DNA of 9,018 bases from Bacteroidales bacterium (lineage in GTDB: Bacteria > Bacteroidota > Bacteroidia > Bacteroidales > FEN-979): contig JALNWE010000096.1 in assembly GCA_023231065.1 (NCBI GenBank), positions 1-9,018 on the forward strand. Direction: 5' to 3'. A model generated the notes under the pieces. The model had not been told where the DNA came from, did no database searches, and saw only the letters and a program-made list of their open reading frames with translations. A program made the translations under genes and the position numbers. Positions 1-5,145 of this stretch are shown here, piece after piece (positions within the stretch are counted from its first letter, which is position 1; each line of letters begins with the position of its first letter).

Positions 1-348
1 CACCTTTGGAAAACAGGCTTGTGGACTTTCGGAGCTTTGCTTTTTGTTGAGTTCGGTGTTCAATATTTGCATCTGAATTCTTTTTCTACCCAATATCCTT
101 TGCTTTTACTCCTGTTTGCTGCATTTTTAGGACTCATCCCGGAATCGGGACCACATATGATATTTATCAGTCTATTTGCTAATGGTATGGTCCCTTTTTC
201 AGTTTTATTTACCAGCGCATTTGTTCAGGATGGTCATGGAATGTTACCAATGTTGTCCTATTCAATAAAAGATTCTGTTTTAATAAAAGCGATGAATTTG
301 GGCATTGGCACATCGTTGGGATTGATCCTTTTTTTTATGGGTTTTTAA
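1..348 (+). CDS. Putative 10-TM manganese/heavy-metal transporter (ArsP_2/DUF2899-like), C-terminal part
   Basis: The reading frame is open from base 1 to the TAA at 346-348 (115 residues), so this is the C-terminal end of a gene that begins before the window; the TTG at 19 is not a real start. The protein is mostly hydrophobic with about three membrane segments. It contains the blocks LIPESGPHMIF, PFSVLFTSAFVQDGHGMLP and a terminal hydrophobic helix ending FFMGF. I recognise these as the conserved end of the putative 10-TM heavy-metal exporter family (also annotated as putative manganese transporter or arsenic efflux protein). Family knowledge: inner-membrane metal transport, true substrate not well established, and often found near Fur and feoB in Bacteroidetes, which fits the feoAB gene downstream. 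A degraded paralogous copy of this same end lies at 3293-3503. Family assignment is from remembered motifs; substrate is unknown. Confidence 0.75.
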   Translation, partial: HLWKTGLWTFGALLFVEFGVQYLHLNSFSTQYPLLLLLFAAFLGLIPESGPHMIFISLFANGMVPFSVLFTSAFVQDGHGMLPMLSYSIKDSVLIKAMNLGIGTSLGLILFFMGF

Positions 349-384
349 TATAACTTTAAATCTGTCGAGTCCATTTTTTTGAAT

Positions 385-416
385 TTTAGATTGTGAAAGC
401 ATTTTCACAATTTAAA
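385..416. terminator. Long hairpin after the transporter gene, possible terminator or operator
   Basis: The core is a perfect 9-bp inverted repeat, ATTGTGAAA (390-398) and TTTCACAAT (403-411), around a 4-nt loop. With one G-U pair the stem extends outward to 385 and 416, giving about 14 bp. It begins 37 nt after the transporter stop codon, where a terminator would be expected, but no T-run follows on either strand. It could instead bind a dimeric regulator; the TGTGA/TCACA half-sites are spaced 8 nt rather than the 6 of a classical CRP site. Function is inferred. Confidence 0.4.
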
Positions 417-627
417 GGTACTTCTCTTTATTTCGGAAACTGTTAAATGAACTTGATAATATTTTACATCATTCACACATTTTCAAGCGCTTCACATCCA
501 TATTGGGTATTCCAAATATCTGAGCCATTGTTTTATGTAGTAGTCAGAAAACCCTTCTTGAAGTCCGGAAGAATTTACATCACGAATAAACCTTAAAATT
601 CCTTTTCTGTAAGATTTCAAGTACGGA

Positions 628-646
628 TTATGATGATTTATCATAA
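628..646. promoter_or_regulatory. 19-bp palindrome upstream of feoAB, candidate metal-regulator operator
   Basis: TTATGAT (628-634) and ATCATAA (640-646) are perfect reverse complements around a 5-nt centre. The 19-bp AT-rich symmetric layout resembles Fur or DtxR/MntR-family operators. It lies 25 bp upstream of the -7 box, just upstream of the expected -33 region of the feoAB promoter. Iron-dependent control of feo genes by such regulators is established in other bacteria; assigning this site to one of them is inference. Confidence 0.45.
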
Positions 647-670
647 AATATATGAATGACAAAAAATCCT

Positions 671-678
671 TACCTTTG
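671..678 (+). promoter_or_regulatory. Bacteroidetes-type -7 promoter box for feoAB
   Basis: TACCTTTG matches the TAnnTTTG element of Bacteroidetes housekeeping promoters exactly. It lies 23 bp before the TTG start at 702, giving a short leader of roughly 15-20 nt. No good TTTG -33 element is visible at the usual distance (about 646-650), so the promoter may be weak or depend on a regulator. Confidence 0.65.
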
Positions 679-701
679 TATTAATTCAATCCAAATTAAA
701 T

Positions 702-3107
702 TTGTCTGTATTATCTGATTTATGTCAAGGCGAAAAGGGCATCATCGTAAAGGTGAAAGGCCGTGGCGCATTCCGTAAAAGGATCACCGAAATGGGGTTT
801 GTCAGGGGAAAAGAGGTAACCGTCATCAAAGCAGCGCCCCTCCAGGATCCCATTGAATACCGGATCATGGGTTACAATCTTTCGCTGCGGATCAGCGAGA
901 GCAAATTAATTGAAGTTATGACCCGTGAAGAAGTCGATCAGGGTACCGATGGGCTGAGTAGATATGCATCCTATGAAGGCACCTTTGATGAAACCTACGT
1001 TACACAAAAAGCTCAGGGAATAGGCAATGTGATCGATGTGGCAATGGTTGGAAACCCAAACTGCGGGAAAACAACTTTGTTCAATTATGCTTCCGGGTCA
1101 AGCGAGCATGTCGGAAACTTTAGCGGTGTCACTGTTGATGCAAAAACTGCTACTTTCAGGCAAAATGGCTACCGGTTCAATATAACAGATCTTCCCGGAA
1201 CCTATTCACTGACCCCATTTTCACCTGAAGAAATATTCGTAAGAACACAGATTCTCGAGAATATCCCTGATGTCGTAGTCAACGTGGTGGATGCCTCTAA
1301 CCTGGAACGAAACCTCTATCTCACCACCCAATTGATTGATATGGATATCCGTGTAGTCATTGCATTGAACATGTACGACGAACTCACAGCCAAAGGAGAT
1401 ATCCTTGATTATAAAAATCTTGAAAAACTTTTTGGAATCCCGATTATTCCTACGGTTGGTTCAACAGGTAAAGGGGTGAACGATCTTTTCAACCGGATCA
1501 TTGATGTGTATGAAGAGCGTGATAAAGCAATCCGGCATGTTCATATCAATTACGGTCAGGAGATTGAGAAATCATTCAAACGGATACAAGACAAAATATG
1601 GGAGGATAAGTCTTTGACAGATAATTTCTCTTCCCGTTATTTGGCAATTAAACTGCTGGAAAAGGACAATGAGGCTTCGAGGTTTCTTTCGGGATCAACC
1701 AGCTATAAAGTGATTATGGCTCTCGCCGGGAAGGAGATCAATCGGCTGGAATCGATCTATAGTGAAGACAGTAATACGCTGATAACAGATGTAAAATACG
1801 GATTTATTGCCGGTGCGCTGAAAGAAACTTTGACTCCGAAGAATCCGCATTCACAGGGAAAAACCCGTAGTGAGAAAATTGACTATTTCCTTACCCACAA
1901 AATCCTGGGGTTCCCTTTATTTATCCTTTTTCTTTGGCTTATGTTCCAATCGACATATGTGTTGGGGGAATACCCGAAACACTGGATCGATCTCCTCGTT
2001 TCATGGACAGGCTACCAGGTCAGTCACCTTATGTCGGAAGGGCCTTTAAAAGATCTTTTGGTTGATGGGATCATCAGGGGAGTTGGCAGTGTGATTATCT
2101 TTTTACCCAATATCCTTATCCTCTTCTTCTTCATCTCATGGATGGAAGATACAGGTTATATGGCCAGAGCTGCTTTTATCATGGACAAACTGATGCATCG
2201 AATGGGTCTGCATGGACAATCATTTATCCCGTTAATAATGGGTTTTGGATGTAATGTCCCGGCTATTATGGTTACCCGAACACTGAAGGATAGAAGTGAC
2301 CGTTTGCTGACCATGCTGATCAACCCCTTTATGTCATGCAGTGCCCGTCTGCCGGTTTACATATTGATCGCCGGTGCTGTTTTTCCCCGTTACGCAGGGA
2401 GTGTGATTCTTGGATTGTACCTGATTGGTATTGTTTTAGCCATAGGGGTAGCGCTTATTTTTAAAAAAACCTTGTTCCGGAAGAAAGAAGCCCCATTTGT
2501 GATGGAACTTCCACCTTACCGGATGCCAACTTTCCGTGTCATTATACAACACATGTGGGACAAAGGGGAACAATACCTGAAGAAAATGGGCGGAGTCATC
2601 CTCATCGCGGTGATCCTGATATGGGCACTTGAGTATTTTCCAAGGGGAAACAATCCGGGAAACATTGATTCAATGATGGGAGATTCGTATATCGAAAAGA
2701 TCGGTAAGTTCGTTGAACCCGTTATGCGCCCTCTTGGATTTGACTGGAAGATGAGCGTAAGTCTTATAACAGGAACTGTCGCCAAAGAGGTAGTGGTCAG
2801 TACCATGGGTGTTCTTTACGGTTCCGGCCATTACCCTGGAACCGGTGTCAAAAAAAATCTTTCGACCATCCTTCAGCAGGAAAAATACAAGGAAGGCCCC
2901 AGGAAAGGAGAAAAAGTATTTACTCGGCTGGCAAGTTTTTCCTTTCTCTTGTTCATCCTGATATATATGCCGTGTGTGGCTGTTGTGGCGACAGTGAAGA
3001 GGGAATCAGGTAGCTGGAAATGGGCAGTCTTCCTGACACTTTATACTACTACGATAGCTTGGGTGTTATCCTTTACTGTTTACCAGATAGGATTATTGTT
3101 GACCTGA
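702..3107 (+). CDS. feoB: FeoA-FeoB fusion, ferrous iron transporter
   Basis: Inner-membrane Fe(II) uptake protein of 801 residues with FeoA fused in front of FeoB, as is common in Bacteroidetes. Residues 1-75 are the FeoA SH3-like domain (GAFRKRITEMGFVRG; APLQDPIEYRIMGY). The FeoB G domain follows: G1 GNPNCGKTT (117-125), switch I around VGNFSGVTVD, G3 DLPG (163-166), G4 NMYD (223-226), G5 VGSTGKG (252-258). A helical linker leads to the membrane domain from about 400, with the Cys-containing pore motifs GCNVPA (516-521) and SCSARLP (545-551), the GTVAKEVVVSTMGVLYG block (691-707) and MPCVA (756-760). The start is TTG: no in-frame ATG exists before Met31, which is inside FeoA, an in-frame stop lies at 657-659, and the promoter box sits 23 bp upstream. 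The frame is intact and full length. A small Cys-rich partner gene follows after 14 nt. Confidence 0.97.
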   Translation: MSVLSDLCQGEKGIIVKVKGRGAFRKRITEMGFVRGKEVTVIKAAPLQDPIEYRIMGYNLSLRISESKLIEVMTREEVDQGTDGLSRYASYEGTFDETYVTQKAQGIGNVIDVAMVGNPNCGKTTLFNYASGSSEHVGNFSGVTVDAKTATFRQNGYRFNITDLPGTYSLTPFSPEEIFVRTQILENIPDVVVNVVDASNLERNLYLTTQLIDMDIRVVIALNMYDELTAKGDILDYKNLEKLFGIPIIPTVGSTGKGVNDLFNRIIDVYEERDKAIRHVHINYGQEIEKSFKRIQDKIWEDKSLTDNFSSRYLAIKLLEKDNEASRFLSGSTSYKVIMALAGKEINRLESIYSEDSNTLITDVKYGFIAGALKETLTPKNPHSQGKTRSEKIDYFLTHKILGFPLFILFLWLMFQSTYVLGEYPKHWIDLLVSWTGYQVSHLMSEGPLKDLLVDGIIRGVGSVIIFLPNILILFFFISWMEDTGYMARAAFIMDKLMHRMGLHGQSFIPLIMGFGCNVPAIMVTRTLKDRSDRLLTMLINPFMSCSARLPVYILIAGAVFPRYAGSVILGLYLIGIVLAIGVALIFKKTLFRKKEAPFVMELPPYRMPTFRVIIQHMWDKGEQYLKKMGGVILIAVILIWALEYFPRGNNPGNIDSMMGDSYIEKIGKFVEPVMRPLGFDWKMSVSLITGTVAKEVVVSTMGVLYGSGHYPGTGVKKNLSTILQQEKYKEGPRKGEKVFTRLASFSFLLFILIYMPCVAVVATVKRESGSWKWAVFLTLYTTTIAWVLSFTVYQIGLLLT

Positions 3108-3121
3108 AAATTTTTTGATCC

Positions 3122-3286
3122 ATGACCCAATTAATCATAACCTTTATTATTATTCTCATTGCAGCATCTGTCGGGATGTACCGATTAATCAGATTTTTCA
3201 TTCATCCGATGAATAAATCAGGCGGATGTGGGGCAGGATGCAGTTATTGTATCTTAACAGAGCTCCAGAAAAAAATATCAGTGTAA
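3122..3286 (+). CDS. FeoB-associated Cys-rich membrane peptide
   Basis: A 54-residue peptide starting 14 nt after the feoAB stop. Residues 4-18 form one hydrophobic membrane segment (LIITFIIILIAASVG). A short basic stretch follows, then a cysteine cluster CGAGCSYC with C36, C40 and C43, and a charged tail. This matches the FeoB-associated Cys-rich membrane protein family, small proteins encoded directly behind feoB in many bacteria. Their role is thought to be accessory to Fe(II) transport, possibly iron binding, redox sensing or FeoB assembly; this is not settled. Co-transcription with feoAB is inferred from the spacing. Confidence 0.85.
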   Translation: MTQLIITFIIILIAASVGMYRLIRFFIHPMNKSGGCGAGCSYCILTELQKKISV

Positions 3287-3292
3287 TCAAAT

Positions 3293-3503
3293 TATTGCTT
3301 TTTATCCGGTGAACAATATTTGCATTTGCCTCTTTTTCCCAGAAAAACTATTTCTTTCACAATTTTATATACCAGCACGTTTGTTCAGGATAAACATGGA
3401 ATGTTGCCGTATCGTCTTCAGTGAAGGATTTTGCTTAAATAAAAGCTCTAAACTTTGGGATTGGTAGATTATTGAGACTGATTATTTTTTAATCAGTGTT
3501 TAA
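3293..3503 (+). pseudogene. Degraded second copy of the metal transporter C-terminus
   Basis: This stretch aligns by eye with 36-348. Shared blocks include TTGCTTTTT, CAATATTTGCAT, ACCAGC-C-TTTGTTCAGGAT, CATGGAATGTT-CC and AATAAAAGC, ending in a TAA at 3501-3503 that corresponds to the stop at 346-348. About 100 bp of the middle is missing (copy-1 positions of roughly 90-190), and smaller indels and stops break the frame. Read locally it encodes FTILYTSTFVQDKHGMLP against FSVLFTSAFVQDGHGMLP in the intact copy. Many scattered substitutions indicate an old paralogue rather than a recent duplication. It carries no plausible function as a protein. Confidence 0.88.
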
Positions 3504-3516
3504 TGTGATGTGTTTT

Positions 3517-3532
3517 ATGAACATTTGTTCAT
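3517..3532. promoter_or_regulatory. 16-bp perfect palindrome, candidate operator of the lyase operon
   Basis: ATGAACATTTGTTCAT consists of 7-bp perfect arms around TT. It ends one base before the -7 box at 3533, so a bound dimer would cover the spacer between the -33 and -7 elements. That position suits repression, or activation by a MerR-like mechanism. No regulator gene is visible in the window; the role is inferred from position and symmetry. Confidence 0.45.
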
Positions 3533-3540
3533 TATCTTTG
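3533..3540 (+). promoter_or_regulatory. Bacteroidetes-type -7 promoter box for the lyase operon
   Basis: TATCTTTG is an exact TAnnTTTG match, 41 bp upstream of the ATG at 3582, predicting a leader of about 35 nt. No strong -33 TTTG is seen at the usual spacing. This promoter probably drives the whole run of genes to 8704, because later gaps are 27 nt or less and no other box was noticed. Confidence 0.6.
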
Positions 3541-3581
3541 ACGATTATTTATCCTATTGTAAAACTTTAAAACTAACTTCT

Positions 3582-4763
3582 ATGAACCTTAAAGATGCAG
3601 GCTTTTCCACAAAACTAATCCATGCCGGAGAAATTGAAGATCAATTCGGAAGTGCAACAGTACCTATTTACCAGACTTCAACCTTTCGCTTTAAAAGTGC
3701 GCAACACGGAGCCGATTGTTTCTCAGGCGCAAGCGATGGCTATATTTATACCAGGATAGCTAATCCCACCATTCGTGCACTGGAACAAAACATTGCTGCC
3801 CTGGAAAACGGTTTCGATGGTATTGCAACAAGTTCCGGCATGGCAGCCATCACAAGCGTATACATGGCTTTATTAAATGCCGGAGATCATATCATAAGTA
3901 CTGCGGCTGTTTATGGTCCAGCACGGGGTGTTCTCGAACAGGATTTTGCTCGTTTTCATGTTGAAGCATCGTTTGTCAATACCGCAAATATTGATGAAAT
4001 AAAAAAAGTGATTCGCCCAAACAGCAAGGTGCTTTATATTGAAACACCGGCAAATCCTACGATGGAGATCACCGATATTGCTGCTTGTGCCCAAATTGCC
4101 AGAGAACATGGCCTGAAGTTGGTTGTTGATAATACTTTTTGCACACCCTACCTTCAAAAACCATTAGATCTTGGGGCAGATGTCGTACTCCACTCCATTA
4201 CAAAATTTATCAATGGGCACGCAGACATTGTCGGTGGAATTATTGTTACCAAGGAAGCTGTTTTGTACAAAAAAATACGTCATTGCATGGTATATATTGG
4301 ATGTAATATGGATCCGCACCAGGCTTATCTGGTACTTAGGGGTGTTAAAACACTTTCGGTCCGTGTTGACAGAAACCAGGAAAATGCAATTAAAGTAGCA
4401 GCTTTTCTTGAAACCCATCCGAAAGTCACCTGGATTAAATATCCCGGATTGGCCTCTCATCCACAATATAAATTAGCAAAGCGACAGATGTCTGGCCCCG
4501 GGTCAATGATAAGTTTTGGTTTAAAGGGTGGCCTTGAAGCTGGTAAAAAGCTCATGGACAATGTCCATCTTGCTGTTCTTGCGGTATCACTAGGTGGCGT
4601 TGAGACGCTGATCCAACATCCTGCTTCCATGACCCACGCAGGAGTTTCACGGGAAAATAAAGAAGAGGCTGGCATTACCGACGACCTCATAAGGTTTTCA
4701 GTGGGAATTGAAAATGCCGAAGATATTATCAACGATTTACGACTGGCATTCGAGAAGGTTTAA
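3582..4763 (+). CDS. PLP-dependent Cys/Met metabolism enzyme, gamma-lyase type (methionine gamma-lyase-like)
   Basis: A cytosolic fold-type I PLP enzyme of 393 residues, close to the usual 390-400. K208 in SITKF is the PLP lysine. D183 (VVDNTF), S205 and T207 contact the cofactor; Y56 and R58 (YTRIANPT) form the phosphate clasp from the partner subunit. Y111 stacks on PLP and R371 (LIRFSVG) holds the substrate carboxylate. The C-terminal SLGGVETLIQHPASMTH block is typical of gamma-lyases. The position of the Cys that characterises classical methionine gamma-lyases (Cys116 in Pseudomonas) is Pro113 here (YGPARG). The substrate could therefore be methionine, homocysteine, cystathionine or an O-acyl-homoserine. 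The ATG at 3582 is chosen because homology starts at MNLKDAGFSTKLIHAG and the promoter lies inside a longer GTG frame beginning at 3510. It is followed after 27 nt by the NifX-like gene, probably in the same operon. Confidence 0.9.
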   Translation: MNLKDAGFSTKLIHAGEIEDQFGSATVPIYQTSTFRFKSAQHGADCFSGASDGYIYTRIANPTIRALEQNIAALENGFDGIATSSGMAAITSVYMALLNAGDHIISTAAVYGPARGVLEQDFARFHVEASFVNTANIDEIKKVIRPNSKVLYIETPANPTMEITDIAACAQIAREHGLKLVVDNTFCTPYLQKPLDLGADVVLHSITKFINGHADIVGGIIVTKEAVLYKKIRHCMVYIGCNMDPHQAYLVLRGVKTLSVRVDRNQENAIKVAAFLETHPKVTWIKYPGLASHPQYKLAKRQMSGPGSMISFGLKGGLEAGKKLMDNVHLAVLAVSLGGVETLIQHPASMTHAGVSRENKEEAGITDDLIRFSVGIENAEDIINDLRLAFEKV

Positions 4764-4790
4764 TGAAAGGATTATAGTTTAGATATAATT

Positions 4791-5145
4791 ATGAATATAG
4801 CAATTGCAGCCCAGGAAAATGACCTGACCACTCTTGTCGCTTGTCATTTCGGACGATGCGAATTCTTTTTTATATACAACGAAGAAAAAAAATCTACATT
4901 TATTATCCCCAATGACAGGAAGGATGATGTAGGATGTGTTGGGGGAAACTGTCCTTATGTTACTGATTGAAAAACAGGTTAAATACATTGTCGCTGGTGA
5001 TTTTGGTATCCAAACGCAGGATTTGTTAGCTAAAAATGACATCCGAATGGTGTTATTGACTGATTGCTATAAAACTGTTGGAGATTTGATCAGGATAATA
5101 AAAAATAAAACCTGTTCAAAAGTGTCAGCTATTTTAATAACATGA
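4791..5145 (+). pseudogene. NifX/NifB-type dinitrogenase cofactor-family protein, frameshifted
   Basis: Two frames together encode one small protein of the NifX/NifB C-terminal family (PF02579-like). Frame 1 from the ATG at 4791 gives the family start MNIAIAAQEN and the hallmark HFGR in CHFGRCEFFFIY, but stops at TGA 4968-4970. The remainder, VLMLLIEKQVKYIVAGDF onward, is in the +1 frame up to TGA 5143-5145. Stops limit the shift to 4933-4970; removing one G from the run at 4941-4945 restores a 117-residue protein of normal family length. It carries five cysteines (C18, C23, C49, C92, C108), with C18 where Ser is usual before HFG. Family members bind or carry Fe-Mo-type clusters, or have unknown roles. 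The end overlaps the receptor start (ATGA), implying translational coupling. It may be a real pseudogene, a sequencing error, or much less likely a programmed +1 shift. Confidence 0.82.

Larger units (their letters stand above)
349..701. other. Intergenic region between transporter and feoAB
   Basis: This AT-rich 353-bp gap holds a long hairpin close to the transporter stop, a 19-bp palindrome and a -7 promoter box near feoAB, each listed separately. Between about 417 and 627 I see no convincing gene, RNA or repeat. A 50-codon minus-strand frame at 492-644 is considered and rejected. Confidence 0.7.

Noticed and set aside
19..21. TTG at 19 as the start of a 109-residue protein.
   Set aside because: The frame is open back to base 1 and the residues match the interior of a longer transporter family, so the true start is outside the window.
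390..411. CRP/FNR binding site within the hairpin.
   Set aside because: The half-sites resemble TGTGA/TCACA, but the 8-nt spacing does not match the classical 6-nt spacing, and it lies far from any start. It is left as an unassigned hairpin.
492..644. A 50-codon minus-strand frame (start at 644, stop at 492) between the transporter and feoAB.
   Set aside because: It is short, in AT-rich DNA, with no recognised family and no TAnnTTTG box on the minus strand upstream, and its start falls inside the palindrome of the feoAB control region. Chance is the simplest explanation.
2516..2806. Minus-strand frames inside feoAB, and similar ones inside the lyase and receptor genes.
   Set aside because: They lie wholly within well-supported + strand genes, have no recognisable motifs and are opposite-strand shadows.
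3510..3581. N-terminal extension of the lyase from a GTG at 3510.
   Set aside because: The extension overlaps a palindrome and promoter box, and the family homology begins at the ATG at 3582.
4936..5145. A separate 69-residue gene starting at GTG 4936.
   Set aside because: Its sequence is the missing second half of the NifX-like protein that begins at 4791; a single-base frameshift explains both parts better than two genes.
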